Below are positions 1-11,322 of a stretch of 64,000 nt of DNA, piece after piece. The notes beneath the pieces were generated by a model. It ran no database searches. It was not told the origin of the DNA and saw only the letters and a list, made by a program, of their open reading frames with translations. Position 1 is the stretch's first letter; every line of letters starts with the position of its first letter. The translations under genes and the position numbers were made by a program. The stretch spans positions 147,417-211,416 of the forward strand of contig JAFPWT010000008.1 of NCBI GenBank assembly GCA_017394865.1, in the 5' to 3' direction. The DNA is from Bacteroidales bacterium (lineage in GTDB: Bacteria > Bacteroidota > Bacteroidia > Bacteroidales > F082).

Positions 1-275
<275 letters not shown>

Positions 276-281
276 CTATAT

Positions 282-4124
<3,843 letters not shown>

Positions 4125-4211
4125 GGTATTTAGGTTTTAGTGGTGTGTGAAGAGAAAATAAAGAACGGGAAAAACAAGAGGGAAAACCTCAGAGCGAAAA
4201 AACGGCACAAA

Positions 4212-4242
4212 CCTCAGTCCCCAATTTGACTTGGGACTGAGG
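4212..4242 (-). terminator. attenuator-like hairpin between rplL and rpoB
   Basis: CCTCAGTCCC pairs with GGGACTGAGG (4212-4221 with 4233-4242, one bulged base and two further A-T pairs inside). In the minus-strand transcript it lies between rplL and rpoB and is followed by TTTGTGCCGTTTTTT. Partial termination in the rplL-rpoB gap is known in Escherichia coli, so the same role is inferred here; an RNA-processing site is the alternative. Confidence 0.6.
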
Positions 4243-4279
4243 TTGGATGCCACTTTTTTTTGCGGGAAATAAATCCTTC

Positions 4280-4657
4280 TTATTTAATTTCGACCTCTGC
4301 ACCTGCTTCTTCGAGTTGGGCTTTAAGTGCATTGGCTTCGTCTTTGCTCACACCTTCCTTGATAGCCTTAGGAGCTGCGTCAACGAGTTCCTTAGCTTCC
4401 TTCAGGCCGAGGCTTGTGAGTTCCTTCACGAGTTTCACAACGCCCAGCTTGGCGGAGCCGGCTGATTTCAGGATGACATCGAAAGAAGTTTTCTCTTCAG
4501 CAGCGGCGGCGGCACCACCAGCAGCGGGAGCGGCGACTGCGACAGCAGCAGCGGCGGGTTCGATACCGTATTCTTCTTTCAGGATGGTAGCGAGTTCGTT
4601 CACTTCCTTCACGGTAAGATTCACTAATTGTTCAGCAAAAGCTTTAAGATCTGCCAT
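4280..4657 (-). CDS. rplL: 50S ribosomal protein L7/L12
   Basis: Stalk protein that recruits translation factors to the ribosome. The 125 residues have the normal L7/L12 plan: an N-terminal dimerisation helix ([21 protein letters not shown]), an Ala-rich hinge (about residues 33-52) and the globular C-terminal domain with [33 protein letters not shown] and a final VEIK. It is the last ribosomal gene before the hairpin and rpoB, 45 bp after rplJ, the usual L10-L12 pairing. Confidence 0.98.
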   Translation of the reverse strand: MADLKAFAEQLVNLTVKEVNELATILKEEYGIEPAAAAVAVAAPAAGGAAAAAEEKTSFDVILKSAGSAKLGVVKLVKELTSLGLKEAKELVDAAPKAIKEGVSKDEANALKAQLEEAGAEVEIK

Positions 4658-4702
4658 TTTAATTTGATTTTTAAGCGTTATACAATTTTTGATTATTCCA
4701 AT

Positions 4703-5227
4703 TTATTCTGCCTTTTCTGACAAGGTCTCGAGGATTCCGGAGAGTTTGTGTCCGCCGGCCTGGAGTCCGCTGATGACGTTCTTCATGGGTGATTGCAGGA
4801 GAGCGATGATATCAGCGATGAGGTCGTTCTTCGACTTGATGTTGCACAGGGTGTCGATCATGTCGTCGCCGAGGTAGCAGCATTCTTCGATATAGGCGCC
4901 CTTCAGGATGGGGCGGTCGTTTTTCTGACGGAAACTCTTGATCAGTTTGGCGGGGGCATTACCCGTCTCGCAAAGCATCACAGCTGTTGATCCCTTGAGG
5001 GCGACGAAGAGGTCGCTGAAGTCTTTTCCTTCCATCTGGGTCATAGCCTTGTGGAGGAGGGAGTTTTTCACAACGAGCATTTTGATGCCACTATTGAAGC
5101 ACTGTCTTCTGAGCTGGCTAGTCTTTTCGGCGTTGAGGTCGGAGACGTCGGTCAGGTAGAAGTTAGGGCAGGCTTGCAGCTCACTGAGTATGGAGTCGAT
5201 GATGACTTGTTTGTCTTCTTTTCTCAT
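4703..5227 (-). CDS. rplJ: 50S ribosomal protein L10
   Basis: L10 anchors the L7/L12 dimers to 23S rRNA. The 174-residue protein starts MRKEDKQVIIDSI and has the typical early segment with SQLRRQCFNSGIKMLVVKNSLL, then the domain with FRQKNDRPILKGAYIE. The C-terminal helix (ISGLQAGGHKLSGILETLSEKAE) that binds L12 dimers is present. It sits 18 bp after rplA in the same minus-strand operon. L10-L12 commonly represses its own mRNA in other bacteria; no specific leader was identified here. Confidence 0.97.
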   Translation of the reverse strand: MRKEDKQVIIDSILSELQACPNFYLTDVSDLNAEKTSQLRRQCFNSGIKMLVVKNSLLHKAMTQMEGKDFSDLFVALKGSTAVMLCETGNAPAKLIKSFRQKNDRPILKGAYIEECCYLGDDMIDTLCNIKSKNDLIADIIALLQSPMKNVISGLQAGGHKLSGILETLSEKAE

Positions 5228-5245
5228 TTCAATAGTCCCTTTCTT

Positions 5246-5941
5246 TTAGATTGCTACTGATTTAACATCGATCTGCACACCCGGGCTCATGGTACTGGAG
5301 ATGTAGATGCTCTTCATGTAAGTACCTTTTGCGGCTGCCGGTTTCAGTTTGATAACGGTGGAGATGAGCTCTTTTGCGTTATCAAAGATCTTCTCTGGAG
5401 AGAAACTGACTTTTGCGACTGCAGCGTTGATGATACCGTACTTGTCGACTTTGAAGTCGATCTTACCGGCTTTTACTTCTTGAACAGCCTTGCCAACCTC
5501 CATGGTCACCGTACCGGTCTTCGGGTTCGGCATCAATCCGCGGGGACCGAGGATACGACCGAGAGCACCGACTTTAGGCATGATGTTAGGGGTAGTGATG
5601 ACAACGTCAATATCAGTCCAACCATCCTTAATCTTCTGGATGTATTCATCCAGGCCGACATAGTCGGCGCCAGCATCTTTAGCTTCTTGTTCCTTGTCGG
5701 GGTTGCAGAGCACCAGGACGCGGACCACCTTACCGGTTCCGTGAGGCAGGGTCACCGAGCCGCGGACCATCTGGTTGGCCTTACGCGGGTCGACACCCAG
5801 ACGGATGTTAAGGTCCACCGAAGCATCAAATTTGGTATAAGTGATTTGTTTAACGATATTAACCGCTTCAATCAAGGAGTAACTCTTGCTTTTGTCGAAC
5901 TTAGCCAAAGCTTCTTTCCGTTGTTTAGTAACTTTTGACAT
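5246..5941 (-). CDS. rplA: 50S ribosomal protein L1
   Basis: L1 forms the mobile stalk at the ribosomal E site and is a translational repressor of rplK-rplA in many bacteria. The 231-residue product has the diagnostic segments: [55 protein letters not shown] and the C-terminal [17 protein letters not shown]. Length and order of motifs are normal. It is 39 bp downstream of rplK. Confidence 0.98.
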   Translation of the reverse strand: MSKVTKQRKEALAKFDKSKSYSLIEAVNIVKQITYTKFDASVDLNIRLGVDPRKANQMVRGSVTLPHGTGKVVRVLVLCNPDKEQEAKDAGADYVGLDEYIQKIKDGWTDIDVVITTPNIMPKVGALGRILGPRGLMPNPKTGTVTMEVGKAVQEVKAGKIDFKVDKYGIINAAVAKVSFSPEKIFDNAKELISTVIKLKPAAAKGTYMKSIYISSTMSPGVQIDVKSVAI

Positions 5942-5980
5942 TTAACTTAGGTTTTTTTTGTTCTACAAATGCTTAAAGAC

Positions 5981-6427
5981 TTAGTCTTTTTTCAAAGGTG
6001 ATTCGCCAGTTACCTTCACTCCCATACTACGGGCCGTACCAGCCACCATTGACATGGCTGATTCGATGGTGAAGCAATTCATGTCCTTCATCTTGTTGGT
6101 AGCAATTTCTCTGACTTGATCCCAGGTCAGCGAGCCGACTTTCGTACGGTTGGGTTCCTTGGATCCGCCTTTGATCTTAGCTGCTTCGATGATGGAGACT
6201 GCCACTGGGGAGGCCTTTACGATGAAATCGAAAGACTTGTCCTTGTAAACAGTGATGATGACGGGCAACACTTTGCCAGCCTGATCCTGTGTACGGGCGT
6301 TGAATTGCTTGCAGAACTCCATAATATTCACACCCTTGGAGCCCAGAGCGGGACCAACGGGCGGAGCGGGGTTCGCGGCTCCTCCTTTAATTTGCAGTTT
6401 AATCAATCCGCTTACTTCTTTTGCCAT
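5981..6427 (-). CDS. rplK: 50S ribosomal protein L11
   Basis: L11 binds the GTPase-associated centre of 23S rRNA. The 148-residue protein carries the hallmarks [21 protein letters not shown] at the N-terminus (thiostrepton-region prolines), then [18 protein letters not shown], and the C-terminal RNA-binding helix with [18 protein letters not shown]. It is complete and lies about 50 bp after nusG, the usual nusG-rplK order. Confidence 0.98.
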   Translation of the reverse strand: MAKEVSGLIKLQIKGGAANPAPPVGPALGSKGVNIMEFCKQFNARTQDQAGKVLPVIITVYKDKSFDFIVKASPVAVSIIEAAKIKGGSKEPNRTKVGSLTWDQVREIATNKMKDMNCFTIESAMSMVAGTARSMGVKVTGESPLKKD

Positions 6428-6477
6428 TTTCTTAATCCTTCATTAAAATGATAAGGAAAAACAATCACATAGGGTAA

Positions 6478-7023
6478 TCATTCCAGTTTCACCTGGAAGT
6501 AGCTCAGTTCCAGAGGGGTCTTGCGGCCAAAGATCTTGACGCTGACTTTGAGTTTTTTCTTCTCTTCGTTAACTTCTTCGATGATGCCGCTGAAACTCTT
6601 GAACGGTCCTTCGTTGACGATGACCGACTGGCCCACCATGAACGAGATGTCACTGCCTTCGCCCATCTCCTGAAGCTCATCGATCTTACCTAAGATACGG
6701 TTGACTTCGACGGGGCGTAGCGGATCGGGCTCGCCTTTGGTGCCCAGGAAACCGAGCACATTCGGGACGTTCCGGATGACATGAACGACTTCACCCTCCA
6801 AGATCGCCTCAACGAGGACATAACCCGGCAGGTAGTTTCTCTCTTTGGAGACTTTCTTACCGTTCCTGACCTCGAAGTACTTCTCGGTGGGGATCAAAAC
6901 CTGAAAAATACGGTCTTGCAGATTAAGGCGTTTGATTTCGGATTCGAGGTATTCTTTCACCTTTTTCTCCTTACCACTGATCGCCTTGATCACATACCAT
7001 CTCTTTTCGTTTGTAGCGCTCAT
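6478..7023 (-). CDS. nusG: transcription antitermination/termination protein NusG
   Basis: NusG couples RNA polymerase to Rho or the leading ribosome. I place the start at [14 protein letters not shown] (7023), giving 181 residues, because homologues start just before the WYVIKA strand; a longer reading from 7053 only adds a non-conserved leader. The NGN domain shows GYVLVEA and [15 protein letters not shown], and the C-terminal KOW domain shows [29 protein letters not shown]. It sits between secE and rplK as in most bacteria. Confidence 0.97.
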   Translation of the reverse strand: MSATNEKRWYVIKAISGKEKKVKEYLESEIKRLNLQDRIFQVLIPTEKYFEVRNGKKVSKERNYLPGYVLVEAILEGEVVHVIRNVPNVLGFLGTKGEPDPLRPVEVNRILGKIDELQEMGEGSDISFMVGQSVIVNEGPFKSFSGIIEEVNEEKKKLKVSVKIFGRKTPLELSYFQVKLE

Positions 7024-7077
7024 CTTCCCAGCAAAATTGAACGTGTTACCCAAAAATGCTTACTAGATTCAAAAAAA

Positions 7078-7269
7078 TTAATTTGGAATGCTATAAAACA
7101 ATTTCAAAAGGTTCTCAAAAGAGAGATCCATCAAAAATACCGCTAAAGCGATAATCAGGGAAGCAATGGATACAACAATGACACTAGAGCGTAGCTCTTT
7201 CCAAGTTGGCCAAGAAACTTTCTCTTTCAACTCGGTATAGCATTCTTTAACGTAATCTACAATTTTCAT
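7078..7269 (-). CDS. secE: preprotein translocase subunit SecE
   Basis: Small essential subunit of the SecYEG channel. The 63 residues start MKIVDYVKECYTELKEKVSWPTWKEL, the amphipathic helix plus conserved VSWPT/E motif of SecE, followed by one transmembrane helix (about residues 29-48, SVIVVSIASLIIALAVFLMD). A single-helix SecE is the normal short form outside gamma-proteobacteria. It follows tRNA-Trp by about 20 bp and precedes nusG. Confidence 0.96.
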   Translation of the reverse strand: MKIVDYVKECYTELKEKVSWPTWKELRSSVIVVSIASLIIALAVFLMDLSFENLLKLFYSIPN

Positions 7270-7291
7270 CTTTCATGAATCTTTAAAAAAG

Positions 7292-7364
7292 CACGGGCGG
7301 AAAGGCTCGAACTCTCGACACTCGGTTTTGGAGACCGATGCTCTACCAACTGAGCTACGCCCGT
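7292..7364 (-). tRNA. tRNA-Trp (anticodon CCA)
   Basis: Cloverleaf on the minus strand with a perfect 7-bp acceptor stem (ACGGGCG with CGCCCGT), D arm GCTC/GAGC, anticodon stem ATCGGT/ACCGAT around loop CTCCAAA, and T loop TTCGAGC. The anticodon CCA reads UGG. It lies between tuf and secE, the common tuf-trnW-secE order. Confidence 0.97.
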
Positions 7365-7415
7365 AGACAAGGGAGGCCTTTACGACCTCCCTTTGGTTTT
7401 ACCAGATTTGACCGA

Positions 7416-8606
7416 TCAATCGTCGATGATCTCGATGACCTGGCCAGAGCCGACGGTACGGCCACCCTCACGGATAGCGAAACGAAGACCCTTGTCCATG
7501 GCGATGTCAGCGATCAACTTAACGTCGATGGTGACATGGTCACCGGGCATGACCATTTCCATTCCGTCGGGAAGAGTGATCTCACCAGTAACGTCAGTGG
7601 TTCTGAAGTAGAACTGAGGACGATACTTGTTACGGAACGGGGTGTGACGGCCGCCTTCTTCTTTTGACAGAACGTAGACTTGGCCCTTGAAGTGGTGATA
7701 AGGCTTCACTGAACCGGGCTTGGCGATAACCATACCACGGCGGATTTCGTCCTTATCGATACCACGGAGCAGCAGACCGGCGTTATCGCCAGCTTCACCT
7801 TCGTCCAAGATCTTGCGGAACATTTCCACACCGGTAACGACTGATTTCAGCTTTTCAGCACCCATACCGAGGATATCGACGGGGTCACCAACTTTGATGA
7901 CGCCGGTTTCGATACGACCGGTAGCAACGGTACCACGGCCAGTGATGGAGAACACGTCCTCGATAGGCATCAGGAACGGTTTGTCGACGGCACGCTGAGG
8001 TTCAGGGATCCAGGTGTCGCAGGCTTCCATCAGTTGGTCAATAGCGGGAGTCCATTTCGGGTCGTCGTTCAGAGCGCCCAGAGCGGAACCGCGGATGATA
8101 GGCGTGTTGTCAGCGTCGAACTCATACTTGGCGAGGAGGTCGCGGACTTCCATTTCAACAAGCTCGAGCAACTCTTCGTCGTCGACGAGGTCGCACTTGT
8201 TCAGGAACACAACCAGACGGGGCACACCAACCTGACGGGCGAGCAGGATGTGCTCACGGGTCTGAGGCATGGGACCGTCGGTGGCAGCCACAACGATAAT
8301 AGCACCATCCATCTGAGCGGCACCAGTAACCATGTTCTTCACATAGTCAGCGTGGCCGGGGCAGTCGACGTGAGCATAGTGACGATTTTCAGTCTGATAC
8401 TCGACGTGAGCGGTGTTGATGGTGATACCTCTTTCCTTCTCTTCAGGAGCGGAGTCGATGGCATCGAAGGTCTTGATTTCTGACAGACCTTTCTTTGCCA
8501 GGTGCAGCGTGATAGCAGCGGTCAAAGTGGTCTTACCGTGGTCAACGTGGCCGATAGTACCAATGTTGACGTGCGGTTTAGTTCTTTCGAATTTTTCTTT
8601 TGCCAT
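7416..8606 (-). CDS. tuf: translation elongation factor Tu
   Basis: EF-Tu delivers aminoacyl-tRNA to the ribosome. The 396-residue protein has all GTPase motifs: G1 [10 protein letters not shown]3 DCPGHADY, G4 NKCD, and the switch I segment [12 protein letters not shown]. Domains II and III follow ([27 protein letters not shown]) and the protein ends [12 protein letters not shown]. It is complete. It is flanked by tRNA-Thr(GGT) upstream and tRNA-Trp downstream, and appears to be read from the promoter upstream of the tRNA cluster. Confidence 0.99.
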   Translation of the reverse strand: MAKEKFERTKPHVNIGTIGHVDHGKTTLTAAITLHLAKKGLSEIKTFDAIDSAPEEKERGITINTAHVEYQTENRHYAHVDCPGHADYVKNMVTGAAQMDGAIIVVAATDGPMPQTREHILLARQVGVPRLVVFLNKCDLVDDEELLELVEMEVRDLLAKYEFDADNTPIIRGSALGALNDDPKWTPAIDQLMEACDTWIPEPQRAVDKPFLMPIEDVFSITGRGTVATGRIETGVIKVGDPVDILGMGAEKLKSVVTGVEMFRKILDEGEAGDNAGLLLRGIDKDEIRRGMVIAKPGSVKPYHHFKGQVYVLSKEEGGRHTPFRNKYRPQFYFRTTDVTGEITLPDGMEMVMPGDHVTIDVKLIADIAMDKGLRFAIREGGRTVGSGQVIEIIDD

Positions 8607-8656
8607 TTTATTTCAAATTATTTAAGGTTATTGAATCCTATATACACACAAAAACG

Positions 8657-8728
8657 AGCCGATGGGGAGAATTGAACTCCCGACCCCTTCCTTACCAAGG
8701 AAGTGCTCTACCGCTGAGCTACATCGGC
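8657..8728 (-). tRNA. tRNA-Thr (anticodon GGT)
   Basis: Minus-strand cloverleaf, acceptor GCCGATG/CATCGGC, D arm GCTC AGCGGTA GAGC, anticodon stem CTTCC/GGAAG around TTGGTAA giving anticodon GGT, T loop TTCAATT. It is the last of four tRNAs immediately before tuf. Confidence 0.96.
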
Positions 8729-8743
8729 TTAATCCTTTTTCAG

Positions 8744-8816
8744 AGCGGAAGACGGGGCTCGAACCCGCCACCTAAAGCTTGGAAGGCTTTCGCTCTGCCA
8801 AATGAGCTACTTCCGC
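8744..8816 (-). tRNA. tRNA-Gly (anticodon TCC)
   Basis: Minus-strand cloverleaf, acceptor GCGGAAG/CTTCCGC, anticodon stem AAAGC/GCTTT around CTTCCAA giving anticodon TCC, T loop TTCGAGC. The D arm (GCTCATTTGGCAGAGC) is normal. Confidence 0.96.
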
Positions 8817-8825
8817 GTCGCTGCG

Positions 8826-8907
8826 TGGGGGAGGGTGGACTCGAACCACCGAACGGATTCCCGGACAGATTTACAGTCTGTTGCAATTGCCACTATGCGA
8901 CTCCCCC
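8826..8907 (-). tRNA. tRNA-Tyr (anticodon GTA)
   Basis: 82-nt class II tRNA on the minus strand with a long variable arm. Acceptor GGGGGAG/CTCCCCC; anticodon stem ACAGA/TCTGT around CTGTAAA giving anticodon GTA; T loop TTCGAGT. Confidence 0.96.
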
Positions 8908-8924
8908 AGGTTTGCATAACCCAG

Positions 8925-8997
8925 AGCCGGTAGACGGACTCGAACCGCCGACAGGCTGATTACAAATCAGCTACTCTACCAACTGAGTTATACCGGC
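8925..8997 (-). tRNA. tRNA-Thr (anticodon TGT)
   Basis: Minus-strand cloverleaf, acceptor GCCGGTA/TACCGGC, anticodon stem GCTGA/TCAGC around TTTGTAA giving anticodon TGT, T loop TTCGAGT. It is the first gene of the tRNA-tuf-rpl-rpo transcription unit. Confidence 0.96.
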
Positions 8998-9061
8998 AGT
9001 ATTTCTAAGAACACTGATACTCCTTTAAAAAGAGCACACCCTTTCAATCGGAAAAGGTGTG

Positions 9062-9092
9062 CAAAAGTACATGTTTTTTTGATACCTACAAT
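9062..9092 (-). promoter_or_regulatory. promoter of the tRNA-tuf-secE-rpl-rpo operon
   Basis: Minus-strand -7 element TACTTTTG (9062-9069) fits TAnnTTTG, with ATTG (9089-9092) 19 bp upstream as the -33 element. It lies about 65 bp before tRNA-Thr(TGT). A 12-bp imperfect inverted repeat (9034-9045 with 9051-9062) begins directly at the end of the -7 box, across the expected start of transcription. Confidence 0.75.
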
Positions 9093-9159
9093 CAAAAACT
9101 ATCTTTTTTTTTCAAAAAAATGAAAGATTTTTTTTAATTTGTTGATAATCAATAGATTA

Positions 9160-9456
9160 TTATTTTGTGAATTTTCCCTTATATTTCTCCAACTGCTTCT
9201 TCAAGGCATCCACCGCCAAATCGGTGGCCTCCTCAAAGGTCTTGCACTGCTTGCTGGCATACAAATCGTCGCCCTTGAGCATCAAACGGACATCGGCAAT
9301 CTTGTTCTCCGGCGTGTCGGTGTTGTCCAACTTCAAGTTGACTTCGGCACCGATGACCTCGCTGTACTTGCTGCATACTTTCTCCACCTTCTGGGTGATG
9401 AATCCTTCAAGGTCGCTGCTGGCCTTGAAATGCACTGAGTTGATCATGACTTTCAT
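9160..9456 (-). CDS. raiA: ribosome hibernation-promoting factor, short form
   Basis: A 98-residue protein of the HPF/RaiA family that binds the 30S subunit in stationary phase. It shows the family pattern: VMINSVHFKAS, a first helix (DLEGFITQKVEKVCSKY), then VNLKLDN, ADVRLMLKGDDLYAS and a second helix FEEATDLAVDALKKQLEKYKGK. It has only the N-terminal domain, so it resembles short HPF rather than the long dimer-forming type. A good AAGGAGA sits just before the start. It lies 48 bp after the recombinase gene. Confidence 0.93.
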   Translation of the reverse strand: MKVMINSVHFKASSDLEGFITQKVEKVCSKYSEVIGAEVNLKLDNTDTPENKIADVRLMLKGDDLYASKQCKTFEEATDLAVDALKKQLEKYKGKFTK

Positions 9457-9504
9457 AATTTCTCCTTTCTTTTTTCTCCCTTTCGGGAATGTGTTTCTTA
9501 ATAT

Positions 9505-10383
9505 CTACCCTCCCTTGGGATGGGCTTGTTCGTGTATCTTTTTCAGTTGTTCGATCGTGTTGTGCGCATACACCTGCGTCGTGGCCAGGTCGGTATGTCC
9601 AAGCAGTTTCTGTATCGCCACCAGGCTCGCCCCCTCGTCCAACAGATGCGTCGCAAAAGTGTGTCGCAGCACATGCGGGCTCTTCTGTCGCAGACTGGTC
9701 ACCCCTTCCAACATATGATGCACCTTATTATATACAAAGTACGGCGTCATCTCCTCCCCTTTGTCGTTCAGCAGCAGCCGGTCGGGATGGATCTTGAACT
9801 TCTCGTCGCGCAAGGACTGGTAGTGCCTTACCATCTGCAGCAGGCCTCGTCCCACAGGGATGTAACGCTCCTTGTTGCGCTTTCCCAACACCTTGATCCG
9901 CATCGCCGCTTCGTCGACATCAACATCTCTCAGCCCGATCAGCTCCGCCTTCCGGATGCCTGTCTGGTACAATATCTCAAACAAAAGTTCATCCCTTTTT
10001 ATTGTGTAGTCGTCAGAATTTTCGAACGACACCTTATTAATATCAGACTCCGGGACGAACTTCACCAGATTTTTCGGCAGCTTCAAATTTCTGACGCCGG
10101 TCATGGGCGATTTTTCGACGAGTCCCTCGCGCATGCAGTATTTGTAGAAGGTCTTGAGCGTGGAGATCATTCTGTTGATGCTCCGATTGGAGAGGCCCAC
10201 GTCCTTCAGGCTGACCAGGAACGACCTGACCATCGGCGTGGTGGCCTTTGTCAAATCGGTCAGCTCGTAGGTCGTCTTCAAATAAGCGGCAAAGCGATCC
10301 ATGTCGCGCTGGTAAGCCTTCGCCGTCAGCGCCGAATAGCGCTTTTCCGTTTGAACATATTGAATGAAGCGTTCTATCATCAT
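9505..10383 (-). CDS. tyrosine recombinase, XerC/XerD family
   Basis: Site-specific tyrosine recombinase that resolves chromosome dimers. The N-terminal SAM-like DNA-binding domain starts MMIERFIQYVQTEKRYSALT; the catalytic domain shows the first Arg (YQTGIRKAELIGLR), the Lys hairpin (VLGKRNKERYIPV), HxxR (SPHVLRHTFATHL), LGH and the Tyr nucleophile in TTQVYAH. The start is placed at 10383 because a promoter lies just upstream at 10401-10431, inside the longer reading from 10431. At about 292 residues and with housekeeping neighbours it looks chromosomal, not mobile. XerC and XerD cannot be told apart here. Confidence 0.93.
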   Translation of the reverse strand: MMIERFIQYVQTEKRYSALTAKAYQRDMDRFAAYLKTTYELTDLTKATTPMVRSFLVSLKDVGLSNRSINRMISTLKTFYKYCMREGLVEKSPMTGVRNLKLPKNLVKFVPESDINKVSFENSDDYTIKRDELLFEILYQTGIRKAELIGLRDVDVDEAAMRIKVLGKRNKERYIPVGRGLLQMVRHYQSLRDEKFKIHPDRLLLNDKGEEMTPYFVYNKVHHMLEGVTSLRQKSPHVLRHTFATHLLDEGASLVAIQKLLGHTDLATTQVYAHNTIEQLKKIHEQAHPKGG

Positions 10384-10400
10384 TCTTGGGGTCTTCGTGG

Positions 10401-10431
10401 CAAAGATAAGACAAAAAATTGGATTTGTCAA
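10401..10431 (-). promoter_or_regulatory. promoter of the xer-raiA genes
   Basis: Minus-strand TATCTTTG (10401-10408) with TTG (10429-10431) 20 bp upstream. It decides the recombinase start at 10383 rather than 10431. Confidence 0.65.
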
Positions 10432-10440
10432 GACAAAAAA

Positions 10441-10462
10441 AGTCGCACCTTGCGATGCGACT
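10441..10462 (-). terminator. intrinsic terminator of rpsU
   Basis: Minus-strand stem AGTCGCA/TGCGACT with an 8-base loop, followed by seven T residues. It is 40 bp after the rpsU stop. Confidence 0.85.
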
Positions 10463-10501
10463 TCTTTTTCTGATAATATTCTTGTATCAGACGAGCACAG
10501 A

Positions 10502-10699
10502 TCAGGCGTTTTCTTCAGCCTGGCGGAGTTTCTGCACGTAGATGGCCTTCAGACGCTCAGCGCGTTTGATGACGGAGGGTTTGGTGAACTTTTGGCGTTC
10601 ACGGAGCTCCTTCACGACGCCGGTCTTTTCGTACTTTCTCTTGTAGCGCTTCAAAGCTCTGTCGATGCTTTCGCCCTCTTTTACAGGAATAATAATCAT
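10502..10699 (-). CDS. rpsU: 30S ribosomal protein S21
   Basis: Small 65-residue S21 with the family start MIIIPVKEGESIDRALKRYKRK and the Arg/Lys-rich C-terminus (ELRERQKFTKPS). S21 sits near the anti-Shine-Dalgarno end of 16S rRNA. It has its own promoter (10756-10784) and terminator (10441-10462), so it forms a single-gene unit. Confidence 0.96.
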   Translation of the reverse strand: MIIIPVKEGESIDRALKRYKRKYEKTGVVKELRERQKFTKPSVIKRAERLKAIYVQKLRQAEENA

Positions 10700-10755
10700 G
10701 TTAAAACACTTCCTTCTTTTAAATGGTTAATTAATAGTGAGTTGTTTTGAGGGCG

Positions 10756-10784
10756 CAAAGATACAACTTTTTTGAATACTACAA
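10756..10784 (-). promoter_or_regulatory. promoter of rpsU
   Basis: Minus-strand TATCTTTG (10756-10763) with TTG (10782-10784) 18 bp upstream, about 57 bp before the rpsU ATG. Confidence 0.7.
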
Positions 10785-10810
10785 TTTTTTTTCGTATTTT
10801 TCTCTTGAAA

Positions 10811-11068
10811 TCAATAATTCAAAACCTCGATGTCGCTACCTGAACTGAAGATGATATACTTTCGGCCATAGATGGTGACGATCTCGTAGTTGGCTCTAGA
10901 GGTTGCTCCTGTTGACATGACTTCAAAGGCGTTTTCGGTTGGTACAGAAGCCCCTGCGTCACGCCCATCAGCATAGGACTTAGTGATAAGATTGTCGAAG
11001 CATAGGCCGAAGACGAAGGCAGCGATGGCGATGACCGCCATAAGGAAATAGATTTTAGTTTTTTTCAT
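10811..11068 (-). CDS. small membrane-anchored protein of unknown function
   Basis: An 85-residue protein I do not recognise. It starts MKKTKIYFLMAVIAIAAFVF, one N-terminal signal-anchor or signal peptide, then a soluble tail with a Tyr-rich stretch near the end (IVTIYGRKYIIFSS). It is the last gene of the minus-strand accessory array and lies 12 bp after the 62-codon ORF, suggesting cotranslation. The function is unknown; a secreted or periplasm-facing small protein is likely. Confidence 0.65.
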   Translation of the reverse strand: MKKTKIYFLMAVIAIAAFVFGLCFDNLITKSYADGRDAGASVPTENAFEVMSTGATSRANYEIVTIYGRKYIIFSSGSDIEVLNY

Positions 11069-11080
11069 GGTTTAAAAGGG

Positions 11081-11269
11081 TTAGAAACATGTAAAACACT
11101 GCAAAAATTGTTCCTGTATTGAACAATCGACCGGCTTATTGAGGGTTTTCAGTTCGGCGGGTTCAATTGCGCGAACAACCGATTTGTTGACCTCGTTTTC
11201 CACTTCACTGATGTTGATGTGGAACACCTTCACACAGGTCCTTTCCCTTTCTCCTCTTGATACTGCCAT
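11081..11269 (-). CDS. hypothetical 62-residue protein
   Basis: Short ORF starting MAVSRGERERTCVKVFHINIS and ending QFLQCFTCF. No family is recognised. Support is contextual: an ATG in the same AT-rich setting as the other array genes and close spacing (12 bp) to the next gene. The C-terminal Cys-rich end is unusual. It could be a spurious ORF. Confidence 0.4.
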   Translation of the reverse strand: MAVSRGERERTCVKVFHINISEVENEVNKSVVRAIEPAELKTLNKPVDCSIQEQFLQCFTCF

Positions 11270-11322
11270 AATTTTATCCTATTATTGCAAATCCATCACC
11301 AAATTCGAGTTTGAAACGTATT

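Noticed and set aside
9505-10383. integrase of a mobile element
   Set aside because: The tyrosine recombinase sits between rpsU and raiA without attachment repeats or cargo and resembles XerC/D.
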